64,000 nucleotides of DNA from Alviniconcha marisindica (GCA_018857735.1 JABMCL010002100.1:1079001-1143000), one strand, 5' to 3'; shown: positions 25,129-36,391, counted from the stretch's first letter. Numbers and translations: made by a program. The notes: a model not told the origin generated them from the sequence alone.

Positions 25129-25514
25129 TTAAGATACTTCAGGCCCACAAAAACGCAGATGTTCAGCAAGTCTGATCTTTGAGCGAAAGCGAACTCCACA
25201 CTGTGGACAATTGAGGGACGGCCCCAAGCCATGCTTGGACTGAACATGAACACGGAGATTGTCAACCCGAGAGAAGGTCTTGTCACAGAGATCACACGGA
25301 ATCATCACCACCTTGCAGCATGTTTTCTCATGCCGGTCCAAACTACATTGATGTGCAAACCCCTTCTGGCAAATTTTACACCGCAGGCTAGTAGCCCCCA
25401 AGGATTCGTGATCAGCTGGTGCAAATTCAGTTCTCCCAACAGATGAGATACCGAGGTCAAGGTCACTCTGGGTCTGGGCCACATAGCTTTGTGCGTAGTG
25501 TTCCAACTGCGTCA
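25129..25514 (-). CDS. Unit 19: terminal exon, three zinc fingers
   Basis: Acceptor gtttttgctccacag; split codon G|TG (Val); 127 codons. Fingers CKIC...HEKTC, CDLC...HVQSKH and CPQC...HLRFC, a C2HC/C2H2/C2HC order. It is the closest paralogue of unit 18. The lead-in contains a Gln/Asp/Leu stretch with no known domain. Confidence 0.89.
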
Positions 25515-25641
25515 CTGTGGAGCAAAAACAGTATTCTTCCAGTTAGGCATGGCTAATAGGCAAGAAAAAAGTTACTTGAATTTGAAATTGCCTCATGTGT
25601 CGGTTTAAAAAGGAAAGGTCACACACATCTTTTCACTACCA

Positions 25642-25647
25642 TTTATT
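25642..25647 (-). terminator. Poly(A) signal AATAAA for unit 20
   Basis: AATAAA on the minus strand about 70 nt after the unit 20 stop. Confidence 0.6.
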
Positions 25648-25716
25648 ACATACAAACAGAAGTTAAACCCAAATTCTATTCAACAGCGTAACCACTGCTA
25701 GGATCACGAAATATGT

Positions 25717-26258
25717 TCAGCTGTCAGCTCTGTCCCTCCTTTCTCTAGCAGAGCACCTATGGGTCTCCAGACGCACTTTCGACCGAAAAGTGATGCCGCA
25801 ACTATGACATGTCAGCTGCTCTCCAACGCCATGACGACAGCGCATGTGCACCTTGAGGTTAAACCGCCGTGCGAAGGCCATATCACAGAAGTCACAAGAT
25901 AACATTCCTTTCCGACAGATTCTGACATGGGCTTGGTAGTCCCTCGCTGTGGGGAAATACCTCCTACACAGCTTGCACTCACCCCCTTCCACAGTCAGAG
26001 GAGTTCTGAAATTACTCAAGTAGCCTAATGCTGAGGGAAGGGGTACCATGGAAGGAACACTTCCCAGCATGTGTTTGGTGGGATGTGTCAAGAAGGGAGC
26101 AGAGGAGTGAGCAAGGGAGAGAAATGGAGGGAGTGCGTGTGCAGACTGCTGTCCCTCTCCCACGAGGACACTGGGTCTGCTGACCTTCCCATGCTGGTTG
26201 CCACCCCCATGACTTCTGCCCTTTTTTGGTGAACTGCTGCCAGAGGGGGCTAATGGCA
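25717..26258 (-). CDS. Unit 20: terminal exon, three zinc fingers
   Basis: Acceptor gttgttgtttacag; split codon G|TG (Val); 179 codons. A long Ser/Pro/Gly/His-rich lead-in precedes CKLC...HVRIC, CDFC...HMRCRH and CHSC...LETHRC. The third finger has the shortened H-x-C end also seen in units 9, 10 and 32. Tail is Arg/Glu-rich. A poly(A) signal follows. Confidence 0.88.
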
Positions 26259-26656
26259 CTGTAAACAACAACAGACCAGAGCGTCAATCAACCACTCAAA
26301 ACTAATCTGTTCATTGAAGTGCCACACACAAAAACTTGCATCTACAGAAAAAGCACAAGCAAAAATTTCTGCAGATTCACTACGCACCAGCTGCATGCAA
26401 CATGGTACCAAAAAAATGTAATCGCTACCAGTACATGAAGTCGAACTACAGGCAATGTGACAGAATTGTTCTACTTCAGTTCACAATTTAAAGCCATTTT
26501 TCTGATATGGATCAACCATAAAATGCTGACTGGGGTATACAGCATGTCTTAACTATTTCGAAGACAAAAGGAGAGGAAAGGTAAACAGATCATCATCCCT
26601 GGTTTGGTGTTATATTAAGTGTGAATGATCTCACCCATCCTTTAAAAGATCATCAT
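26259..26656. other. Intron; no feature seen
   Basis: No repeat or coding signal recognised. Confidence 0.5.
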
Positions 26657-27249
26657 CTATGGAATGTCAGAATTGACAATGTTTTTGTGCACAGTGCGGA
26701 TGTGCCGCTGCATGAAGTCACTGCGGTGAAAGCCTCTCCCACAGATGTAGCATCGGTGCTGGAAGTAAGTCGTGTGCGTATTGAGATGTCGCCGAAGGTT
26801 GAAACTATACCGAAAACCTTTGTTGCAAACAGGACAAAGGTGTTCACCTGCTTCACCAATAATACGGCCAACAACTCCTGCACTTGAAACAACTGGTCCA
26901 CTCCCACCAGTGGTGATCTCTTCTTCCCTGGAAGTCCCCACCGAGAAACTGACAGGCAGATCCTCTTCTGTAGCAGACACCAAACTAAGGCCTAGCCCAC
27001 CGCGGGATCGTTTTGTGATCTTGGTCACGGCATTCCCTGGCTTTTTCCTGCGAGAAGACCCACGAATCAAACCAGGTGCAGGTGGAGGCTGTTGGACAAG
27101 GTCTGAATGCCAGAACAGGTTGTGCTGGGTCAGTTCTTCAGAACTGGAGAACCCAGTGATGCAGTGTTCACAGAAGTTTTGGCTTTTACCTTTACTGTCC
27201 ACTGTATGCAGAGTAGTACAGCTCCCAGCCTGGCTGCTAGGGGTGTGAC
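26657..27249 (-). CDS. Unit 21: terminal exon, one isolated + two paired C2H2 fingers
   Basis: Acceptor gtttctttcttag; split codon G|GT (Gly); 196 codons, the longest unit. Finger 1 (CEHC...HNLFWH) lies about 25 residues in. About 95 residues of basic and Gly/Ser-rich linker follow (including RRKKPG), then CPVC...HLNTH and CYIC...HIRTVH. Contains a true H-x3-H finger, which starts the next sequence block (21-36). Confidence 0.87.
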
Positions 27250-27440
27250 CTAAGAAAGAAACAGCCCTCAGTCAATTCAAAAACAGTGGGAGGACCTATC
27301 TAGCCTGCCATACTTCACTACACAAAGCACACAAAGCAACACCAAGATACAACATGGACCAACCGCTATCGCCATGAACACTTTACGATGTTCTCTCTTT
27401 GCTCACCATCATCCTTTTCTTCTTCTAAACATTTTACCAG

Positions 27441-27898
27441 TCAACTCTTCCCTTCAGCAAGTACAGCTGCTTGATCTTTGTCCTTTTTGTGGCCATGACG
27501 TAAGTGGCTAGTAAGCATGTCTTTCCTATAGAACTTTTTGCCAGGACAAAAGGGGCAAGTGTGCATGAATAAAGAGTTGTTGAGATGCGAGCGCATGTGA
27601 CGTCTACACACACTGACATCACTGAAGACTTTGCCACAAATATTGCAAATCCGATTCTTCTCTACAAGGGTTCCCGACGAAGGCCTGCCTCTCCTCCTCG
27701 CTCCATCCTGAACATGAAGAAAGGACACCGACTCCGACTCCCAAGAACACCTCTCCTGCAAGTCGTTTCTACGTAACCCATCACTGTAAGTGTTACGGCC
27801 TTGAAAGCCGACCTTCTGGTGAGCTACTCCAAGCAAGGGACTGAGCTGGCAAGGACCACTGGCAGAGTCATGAGGCTCCAACTTAATGCTCAACCCAC
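27441..27898 (-). CDS. Unit 22: terminal exon, two C2H2 fingers
   Basis: Acceptor ctttgtgggcag; split codon G|GT (Gly); 151 codons. Lead-in begins with IKLE, a SUMO consensus, and includes a basic patch (RRRGRP). Fingers CNIC...HMRSH and CPFC...HLRHGH; the second has one extra residue after Cys2 (PGKKFYRKD) and starts the FYRKD subfamily with units 23-25. Confidence 0.87.
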
Positions 27899-28382
27899 CT
27901 GCCCACAAAGAAAGGAGGGTCTTAACGAGGTGGCAGCACAGGCTCAAGTCAGGTCATCAAATGACCAAGACAGTACAGATCTAGTAAAGAAGACAGAATG
28001 CTGTAGTCACACAATCCTTTACAGGGAAACAAGTATGTGCACTAGACATTTAAAACCCATGACATCACAGTCAAGATAAATCATCACTAACACCAAATTT
28101 ATTAAACAAGCTAAGGGCAGCAGCAGCGGCGGCGGGAGGTAAAAACAAGAGTAAATGTGGCACTGGGTGAAAATGCTGCACTGTACCATACTAAAGGCAA
28201 TGTCAGAAGACTCCCACCCATCCTGAAGGTCTAATGAGGATAGTCATGCTCTGACAGTGCTGTGCACATGCACCAATTCACAAATTCCTTCCACTGTGTC
28301 TTCATGCCTTCTATAACCACCCATGTCTGTGCATTGGTAGCATTTACCATTCACACACACACACACACATGTATCAAAGCAC
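27899..28382. other. Intron; no exon seen
   Basis: A short GCAGCAGCGGCGGC-like stretch at 28119-28136 and a (CA)n run near 28352-28371. Confidence 0.5.
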
Positions 28383-28738
28383 CTATGCATCGGTGTGTTC
28401 CTTGGCGACATGTCTGGTGAGGTAGTCTTTGCGATAGAACTTGAGATGGCACACCCAGCACTCGTGTTTAAAGGAGGAATAGTCCCTGTGTTTCCACTTG
28501 TGTCTTATCCAAGCCCCAATGTTTGTAAACCGCTGACCACAAACTGGACAAACTTGACACCCAGACAAGTCACTGCCACTGACGTGATGATCCATGTGCT
28601 GGTTCACAGAAACATCCACCTCCTGATTCACACCACGGAGATCAGTGTACTGTGAGAACTTGCCTCTGTCTCCCACTCTGAAGGCAGGGAAACTGTTCGC
28701 ACAATTCACATAGGAATGCAGATCCGACAATCCAGTAC
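28383..28738 (-). CDS. Unit 23: terminal exon, two C2H2 fingers
   Basis: Acceptor gttctgttgggcag; split codon G|GT (Gly); 117 codons. Fingers CPVC...HKWKH (His4, unlike the Cys4 of units 1-8) and CWVC...HVAKEH with the LKFYRKDYLTRHV core. It is closest to unit 24 in finger 2. Confidence 0.88.
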
Positions 28739-28937
28739 CTGCCCAACAGAACAAAAACACGGCTCTTTCTGACACTAACATATTACCAGTCTTCATGCAA
28801 ACAAAATGCAGCCCAATTTTACACTAAACGTTTTCCTTCTTTTGTAAACGATATTCATTAAATCTTGATTTCTTTGTGATCCTGCCTAGTCAGTTCGGTT
28901 GCTGCATTTTCTCCCTTCTTTTAACACACAACATGAT

Positions 28938-29407
28938 CTATTTGGGTTGGCCAGCTGTGCTGTGAGTTACTCTCCCACGTCTGGCAAGGTACTCCTCTGT
29001 GGAGCTGTGGATTGCTCTGACATGCTTCGTGAGGTAGTCTTTGCGGTAGAACTTCTTGGGACAGTGTGGGCATGCATGCCTAAAACGTGACCGATCTTGA
29101 TGCGTCCATTTATGTCGAGCGCATGAACTATGAGAAAAGAACGTCATCCCACACACAATGCATGGATAGGTCTTCTGGGAAGAAGCGCCAGACGAGGATC
29201 TCTTCCAGCCAGACCCAAATCCTGATCTAGTGCTTTGAATGACGGACCCAACACCAGTTGGTCGTGGTACCCGGTATATGGCATCGAGAGAAGCAGAGAG
29301 GCCTGGCTGTAGCTGCCATGTTGCAAGAGCTGGTTGGGCACTGACTGAACTATCACCTTCACCTGTAGTTGTACCCATCTGCAGTTGGAACACCTTAAAC
29401 TCGTCAC
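28938..29407 (-). CDS. Unit 24: terminal exon, two C2H2 fingers
   Basis: Acceptor cctcttccccaacag; split codon G|GT (Gly); 155 codons. Lead-in is Gly/Ser/Arg-rich. Fingers CIVC...HKWTH and CPHC...HVRAIH share KKFYRKDYLTKHV with units 22, 23 and the broken unit 25. A 25-residue tail follows. Confidence 0.88.
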
Positions 29408-29781
29408 CTGTTGGGGAAGAGGAAATCAGGCCACCTCAGTTCAAAAAGTGAAACTTCATGCATCGATGTCTAGAATACAGTCCCCATTCAAAAACCTATC
29501 AAAATATATAAATACAAAAAAAAAAAAATTGCAATGTTGGAAGGCCGCTCGACCACACAAATCAATTTCTCCCCAAAACACTTCACCTAGCATCTTCAGT
29601 GTCAGCTCTGCTGGTAGCAAAACATTGCATCGCTGCTTTCATGAACAAATTTGCTGCTCTGAGGCAAGTCTAAAAGAACAAGATTATGTACAGTGCAAAA
29701 ATATGCCACACCATCTTAAATGTTCTGGGAAATAACCGAAAGCTTCCAAACTCCCACCATGCTGTGTCAGGGCAAAACCGC

Positions 29782-30202
29782 TCATTCCCACAACTTGTGT
29801 TTGTTGCGAAGATGACTTTGAAGGGCATCCTTGCGATAGAATTTCTTAAAGAACAAACTGTGCAGCTGTATTTGAACATAGACTCCTGGTGTTTGAGTTT
29901 GTGTCGCTTACAAGCGTCAGTGCTTTTGAATGTCTGACCACAAACAGTACACAGCAGATCATCGAAGACACCCCGGTGGTCCTCTGCACCAGGCCTTGTT
30001 CTGAAGTGTAAGGCATGAAAATCCACTGGATGACCTGCCAGCCCCTTACAAACAGAAGTTTCTGGCGCCAGGTACCCCCCATCCAACTTGTGCATCAAGC
30101 TATCTGTGGACTCCCTCTGTTCCGTTTTCACTTCCAAGAAGTTGGGAAAAGCCGAAAGCATTTGTTCTAAGGCCAGCCGCTGACCTCTAGAATGTCCCAC
30201 AC
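29782..30202 (-). pseudogene. Unit 25: terminal exon with a frameshift in finger 2
   Basis: Acceptor cacttgtacacag; split codon G|GT (Gly). The long lead-in (with VKTE, a SUMO consensus) and finger 1 CTVC...HKLKH are intact. Finger 2 starts as CTVCS, then the frame is lost at about 29846-29852. In the next frame the expected KKFYRKDALQSHLRNKH continues to a stop at 29782. One missing T in ttctttaag explains it. As read, the frame runs on to 29670 with unrelated residues. Either a real inactivating deletion or an assembly error. Confidence 0.82.
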
Positions 30203-31962
30203 CTGTGTACAAGTGAAAACAAAAATGTACTTCATCTGGAGTCAAACCAGTATCCAATTTCCCATCACCAAAGTGAGTACAGATGACAATCACAAGCTTC
30301 TACATTGTGCACATCTCATCTTTCAAAGGAGGAGCAGAATGACAATGGCCACCGTAGAGTGAATTCTGAGATCAGACAGAGCTCATAGGTAATACAGCAA
30401 CTGCTGTGTATGCATTTATAGATGTACAGTAACATTCCCATCTACCACCCTTAAGCCCAGCCATACTGCACTTTTTTCTTCTTCTTTTTCAATCTGCAAG
30501 AGAGGACTATATTTTTTAATTATTTTTAAACATGAATAACATTGCTACAGGGTCTGGTGTTGCTCAGCCATCAACCAGACAGTCAGCTAACTCTTTCAAG
30601 GCTTTCCATGTCTGAAGATGTGGAACTTAGCAGTACGCTTGACGGCGATCCGCATCTTTGGTCACAGTAAGAACAAAACATTTTTAACGGTCTGAGCGAG
30701 TTTCGCACTGATTGGAGTCAATTATATTACACTAAATGCATCAATTTTGGGCACTTTCTGTAATCCCCCTTAGTCCAGTCGAGTGTTCCTTTGTCTATTT
30801 TGGTCTTTGTAACACGTGCGTTTCAAAATGGTGGTGCACAGAGTGAACATGCGTTACTCGACGAAGGAAACTGTGGAATTAGTACAGAATGAGGGCTCGG
30901 ATCTAGAAGATTTTTCCGACAGTGTTGACAGAGAACATTGTTGATTCTAACAAGGAGTTTGTGCCAGTAGATCTTGAGGCAGGCTCGAGTGACAGCGATA
31001 ACAACTTCATTTTCATCATTGGGATCTGTGCAACCAGCAGAATAAAACGTGGTTGTTGTTTTTTTATACCGTGTTTGGATAGTTCCGGCTTTGCTGTTGT
31101 GACAGAGAAAGGTATCTGTTACGACTCGATGGATCATTTATCTGACAAGTACACATCCTAAGCTTTCTAAAAATGTAAGTGTTTATCTTATTATTTATAG
31201 TAGTTTATTTACTACTTTTTTTTTCTTTTTTCTTTTTTAAATGGGTCAAAACAGTGCGTCGACAGGAGCCGAGAATGTCATTTTGTGGCATCTTCAATGA
31301 GTTAATGAATGGGGAAAACTCTTTTAAAATTTTCTTGTGTATATATAATTTTTCATACTTCATGTCAATAATGTGCTTCAATGTAAACTATCCCCACCCA
31401 CCCCCCCAACCAAATGGGCTCTTCAGAGACAGAAAAACAGCAAACCCAAATCTTCAATGGAAACTCAAAAAGACGGGTGACCTTGCAGTGTGCATGAAAG
31501 AGGTCTTGTAACAGGTCAGTCGCAAAAGCCAGTTCTGCCCCTTGTGCATTTGTGGGATGGCACATCTAGATCTGCACTCCATTTTCAATTTCACACCGAG
31601 AATTGGTTCTGAATGCAAGAGAATGGAATGTGAATATGTGCCATTACAGCTTGCATTTCTCTCACACACACACACACGCCATCCCTTCCAACACCCACAC
31701 ACAAGATAAAAATCTTTTCTGCTTAATTTAATATAAAATAAAAACCAGCCAAGTTGCAACAAGTCCAAAGGAGAAAAAGTCTAGAACGCTGAAACCATAC
31801 ATAAAAATAACTTGCGATCTTGGTGCACAATGGTAAAATGGAGAGAGAAAAATCCATTTTCTTGCATACTTTACAGTCAAATCTATTGTCTGGAAGGCCT
31901 TTTATCCATCCAATCTGCAGGGATCATACTGTTCTTTGGTTCCCCAGTATTCTACTTTTCTT
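30203..31962. other. 1.8 kb intron with piggyBac-like relic on plus strand
   Basis: No minus-strand exon found. The plus strand at 30826-31060 has a decayed transposase-like N-terminus, listed separately. A (CA)n run lies near 31660-31677. Confidence 0.55.
30826..31060 (+). mobile_element. Decayed piggyBac-like transposase N-terminus
   Basis: A plus-strand ATG at 30829 opens a frame whose second Met is followed by RYSTKETVELVQNEGSD and an acidic LEDFSDSVD stretch. That is the usual style of piggyBac-family N-termini (basic start, then Asp/Ser-rich). It stops, and a second frame continues with an acidic SSDSDN segment. No catalytic domain follows, and I could not define terminal inverted repeats or TTAA ends. 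Recognition is from general family style only. Confidence 0.42.
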
Positions 31963-32336
31963 TTAAAAGTTTGGGGGTAATTGTGAAGTTCTCAGAAGAC
32001 CCCTGCATTTGGACTCATGAAGTTTTAGGTGATCAGGCCGATAAAACCCTGTACTACACTTAGAGCACTTGTAACGACGGTCATTCAGATGAATTTTTAA
32101 ATGTCGTTTCATGTTGGCTCGATTGTGAAAGTGCCGTTTGCACAAAGGACAAGAACACTTATCACCAGTGTCAGACCAGTTCAGCAAAGAGTCACTATCA
32201 GAACCTGGAAAAGAACTAGTCCCTAAACTCTGCCACTGTAGACTGCTGGGTTGTCGAATGCCAATCATCTGGGAAGTTGGCAGCTGCGGAGGAGTGCCGG
32301 CATGTTGGCATTTCAAGTCCCTGCGCTGGCTTGAAA
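31963..32336 (-). CDS. Unit 26: terminal exon, C2H2 + C2HC fingers (twin of unit 27)
   Basis: Acceptor tcctgttctcgcag; split codon G|TT (Val); 123 codons, the same length as unit 27. Fingers CPLC...HLKIH and CSKC...HESKC with FYRPDHLKLH. The His4-then-Cys4 order is the reverse of units 1-8. The linker LNDRRYKC is identical in unit 27. Confidence 0.89.
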
Positions 32337-32572
32337 CTGCGAGAACAGGAGAAATATTCATTACTAACTTTCCCCCACTGTAATTGGTGATAAACTGATT
32401 ATCTGTCCAAGAACTTTAAATGAAATGGGTTGGATAAGAAAATGGAAAATGAACAGCCAGCGTCCAGCATAAACCGCTCAGGGATGCAAGTTTAATTGCG
32501 CAGACATCTTGCTGTTTGACAAATGTAATCCACCTGCCAGTGTATGCTAAATGCTATCTCCTGCACTCCTAC

Positions 32573-32946
32573 TCAGGGAGCTGGTAAAAGTGAGGTTCTC
32601 ATTAGGCCCTTACATTTGCGCTCATGGACTTTGAGATGGTCAGGTCGATAAAAAGCGGTACCACACTTGCTACATTTGTACCTCCGGTCGTTCAGGTGAA
32701 TTTTTAAATGACGCTTCATGTTGGCAAGATACTGAAAATGGCGCCCACACAGAGGACACGAACACCGATCACCAGAGAAAGGCTGGTTTTGCCCCGAGTC
32801 ACTACTAGAACCATAGCAAGTCTTGTTCTGCAGAATGTGCTGGTGCCAAGAACTGGGTTGTCGAGAGCCAATCACAGGGGAGCTGGGTTGCTGCTGAACA
32901 GTGCCGTCATGCTGATAATGAAAGTCTCCTTGTTGGTGTCTTGAAG
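32573..32946 (-). CDS. Unit 27: terminal exon, C2H2 + C2HC fingers (twin of unit 26)
   Basis: Acceptor cactgttctgacag; split codon G|CT (Ala); 123 codons. Fingers CPLC...HLKIH and CSKC...HERKC. The lead-in also aligns with unit 26 (both have IG-RQPSS motifs and a Ser/Asp-rich stretch). This is therefore a whole-exon duplication, with more change in the linker than in the fingers. Confidence 0.89.
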
Positions 32947-33250
32947 CTGTCAGAACAGTGAAAATACTTACATTACCACCGTTCAACTTAAACCCTTTTT
33001 AGTTTAAAATATCAAATCTTGCAAAGTAAAGGAAAATGGGCAAGATGGAACTCTTGAGTACTCTGTGTGGTTCCTCTGTGTTTTCCAAACAGACATGCAC
33101 CACTAGTAAAAAATCTCCTCCACAAACCCAGCATCTTGCACACTTCTCAACACATCATGATTCCAAAGTCGGGTGTAAACACAGTGAAGTACACACACCC
33201 AAATACAGCAAAAAGGCATCGATCAAAGTAATTAAATACAGCAGAGTACA

Positions 33251-33804
33251 TCAACCAGCATAGTTCATTTTGTCATGCTTCCTCTTCATATGCAGTTTCA
33301 AGGAGTCGCTCCTGGAGAATTTGTACCCACATATTGAGCAGTGGTGTCTGTAGATGTTGAAATGCTTTTTCTGGTGTCTGCGCAGGTTGGATTGGTTGTG
33401 GAACTTTAAACCACAACAAGTACAAGTACACTTCAGTTTCAAGCGCTGCAACTCCACTGGATCCAGGTTCATCTGTGTGTCTGTGCTGTATGATTGACAA
33501 CCACAAGGGCAATTGGTGTAATCCCCTGTACAACATGGTACCCCACATGCTTGTGGATTGGTCCTAGGGAAGGATGCCACAGTCCGAGGTTCACTACCAC
33601 TACAAGAGGCCCAGGAAAACCCTCGTTCTTGTTTAACCTGTCCAATTGCCCACTCTGCAAGTTCAGCAGTCTGGAGATGGCCAAAATCATCCTGAGATGA
33701 GCCGGTACTCGTCAAGTTGCTAGTTTTGTGGTGAAAGTCAGACGCCCTAGACCTGCCCCCGTGGCTGTGGCGGAACCCAGTACGGTCAGACCCATCTCGA
33801 TTGC
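33251..33804 (-). CDS. Unit 28: terminal exon, two C2H2 fingers plus Cys cluster
   Basis: Acceptor tgtctgttcccag; split codon G|GC (Gly); 183 codons. The lead-in contains VKQE (SUMO consensus) and a compact cysteine cluster, CCTGDYTNCPCGC, that fits no finger spacing I know. Fingers are CTCC...HQKKH and CSIC...HMKRKH. Confidence 0.87.
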
Positions 33805-33974
33805 CTGGGAACAGACACACAGTAGTGATACAGTATGCAAACTTTCACGAAGCATACATTCACCGATCAACAAAACCATTATTAGGATGAAATGCACTAT
33901 AATCACCAGCTGAGCAACTCCAGGCAAAAAGGTCCGCAGGAAGTCTACAGAGTGCATCAAGCAGCTATATATGC

Positions 33975-34297
33975 TTACACCAACTTGCATATTTGTAGGT
34001 GGCGAACTAAACTGTCTTGACGAGACAGGTTTTTTCCACAGATGGGACAGGTATAGCTGGCAACTTCCGTGTGCTTCTTTCGGTGTCTGCTCATGTTTTT
34101 TTGTTCGGTGAACGATGCCCCACAAATGTCGCAGAAAATCCAGTTACATTTCCGGACACCTGATGGCAACAGATCAGCATTTCTTCCTCCGAGGTCAGAC
34201 CCAATACCTGCAAGTCTTCCTTTCAGACCAAAAGGAGGCATTTCCTGTGTCACACTATCCATGCGGTGCTCCATATCTCTGATACTCCTGTCATAAC
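33975..34297 (-). CDS. Unit 29: terminal exon, C2H2 + C2HC fingers
   Basis: Acceptor taattcttgtgcag; split codon G|GT (Gly); 106 codons. Fingers CDIC...HRKKH and CPIC...HLQIC with an eight-residue linker (TEVASYTC). Related to units 26-28 by the first finger (NMSRHRKKH). Confidence 0.88.
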
Positions 34298-34578
34298 CTG
34301 CACAAGAATTAAATTCCAAAACAAGACCGTGTTGAAAACATTCCTTGCAATCAGTTGTTGGATTAGGCTGGGATAACATATCTGTGAACAGCCTATAGAG
34401 TTGCCAGTAAAATATGCAATACTGCCTTTTGACATGTTTGTGAAGGTGAAATTTAGTCTATGCAGACTTGGGGTTAGGGTACAGCTGTTTTTGTGTACAA
34501 CTCTGCTGCTCCCACAGTAGTTAGGTTATTCAGGAAAGTTTGCTTTATGTGCAGTGTTGAACACTTCTTAATTTGTGC

Positions 34579-34651
<73 letters not shown>

Positions 34652-35014
34652 CACACACACACACACAGCGTGTTCAATGGTATACAGGCAGGCAAACAAA
34701 ATGAAGCCCCAGGTTTAAATTTTATTTCACTTCTTCTGGCAATTAACACACCCATTTTAAAAAGACCGAAGGAGCTTCTAAAACCACTTCAACAGTCAAC
34801 ACAAACTAAAAACCACTCTCAACAGATAACGAATACAATCACTTGTAATATCAAAACAACAATAAAACCACAAGAAAGAACTTTCTTTTTATGCAGCTGC
34901 AGACAAGCCAGACACATATTCCACATGTACAAACACAAAGCATTCCACATCATTAATGTCAGTACAATTATGGGGGGTGGGGGGCATTAACTTATGATGG
35001 GGTGGGGCACAGAT
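34298..35014. other. Intron with long (GA)n tract
   Basis: (GA)n at 34581-34648 followed directly by (AC)n at 34650-34667. No exon seen. Confidence 0.6.
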
Positions 35015-35251
35015 TTACATTCGCATGTGACAGAAATTACTGGATGGACACCTGTAATGGTGTGCCAGACTGTCATGTCTGGAGCAGTTCTTTTTACAAA
35101 TACCACATTGCTGTGTATGTTGCACAAGACGTTTCCAACTTCTCTGACGAGCAGAGGACATTTATAACACTGATTTGCGCTGAAGGACCCCAACCCACAG
35201 GCAACTTCCACCAACGCAGTTCCACAATCGCATGTATCATATGCACTTCCT
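35015..35251 (-). pseudogene. Unit 30: relic zinc-finger terminal exon
   Basis: A finger start CYKCPLLVREVGN at 35169-35131 breaks frame. In another frame the sequence continues LVQHTQQ and then a complete C2HC finger, CGICKKNC...HHYRC (35107-35048), ending at a stop at 35015. A remnant acceptor (ttaccag) lies at 35252. Correcting the shift restores both the normal finger spacing and the phase-1 junction. The 97-codon Cys-rich frame open across this spot is therefore an accident of the shift. Confidence 0.72.
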
Positions 35252-35726
35252 CTGGTAAGCTGGATCATTTTACTCTGCACACCAAAGTAATGCTACTGCC
35301 TCTGTGCCCTTTTCCGTGGGGAGAACCTCGAAAAACGTTGCATTACAAACAATCCATTACATCCATCCAGTCCTCAGCTGTTCACTGAACTTCTAGTCAA
35401 AAGAAGTAGCATTATTTGCGGTAAATCCAAATGATGACACTTGTTGACTGGGTGTAAAAATTTATTTTTAAAAACAGTTCCTTCCTTCCTGATTATTGTA
35501 CTTTGCAAGTACTTTTCTTTAAATAGCAAAATGATGAAAATGTTGGCTAAAATTAGTATTCTGCACAAGAAAAAGGGGTTTCATACCAAATCATCAAGAG
35601 GTAAATCCTTGTTGCAGACAGGATGTTTAAATCTCTTAATTACAAACTTGTACTTAAATTGTGACCAAACCGACACATTTTGGGACCTCCAGGCCTCGTC
35701 CCCACCCCCAAAACTGACACACTGAA
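35252..35726. other. Intron; no feature seen
   Basis: AT-rich, without recognisable exon. A minus-strand AATAAA (tttatt near 35460) lies about 260 nt past the unit 31 stop. Confidence 0.5.
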
Positions 35727-36187
35727 CTACTGAATTTTCTGAACTCTGAGCCTATCCTCACATACTCCATGGGTAAACCGTTTGTGTCGAATCAAGTTGT
35801 CGTTACGATTGAACTTGCTACCGCATACAGAGCATACAAAGACGGACCCTCCAGCATGCAACTTGAAATGCCGATTAAGTGTGCCAGCCTGAGCAAAGCA
35901 CTTCCCACACACCAGACACTGGAAACCACCTTCTCTAAATGAACCACCTCCTGCTACCCTACACTCCAGTGTACCTTCCCCAGATGCTGGAGTGTCATAC
36001 TGCTGAAATGCACCCACCACTTCTGATTCACAGTTCAAATCTGCATCAGGTTCAAAAACCTCATATTCTACTGTTATTTCTTGCGAAGCCGGCAACTTTG
36101 ACAACAGTCCCACTTCTGTGGTTAAGCGATTGTAGTTTCTGAAACTTCTTCCCTGTTGCTTGGATGGGTGCAAAAAGCCAACCACAC
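35727..36187 (-). CDS. Unit 31: terminal exon, two C2H2 fingers
   Basis: Acceptor atgtcttttttacag; split codon G|GT (Gly); 152 codons. The acidic lead-in (VEYEVFEPDADLNCESE) is unusual in this array and could act as an activation-type region (inference). Fingers CLVC...HFKLH and CSVC...HKRFTH. Confidence 0.88.
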
Positions 36188-36391
36188 CTGTAAAAAAGAC
36201 ATGCAGTGACTATGAATACAGAACCATGAACACCAAGACGAGGAGATAAAGACGTGTTAAGCAGTACCTATCCAAAAGGACAGGGAGGCGGGGCAGGGGA
36301 CTTCTGTCAGCTTTTCAAACACAAAATCTACACACCCTGCCGTGCACATCAACTCGAGATAATCAGCAAAAAATACTGAACCCTACCAACT

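Noticed and set aside
34987..35280. 97-codon Cys-rich minus-strand protein
   Set aside because: The real zinc-finger remnants lie in shifted frames and no fitting phase-1 acceptor serves this frame past finger 1.
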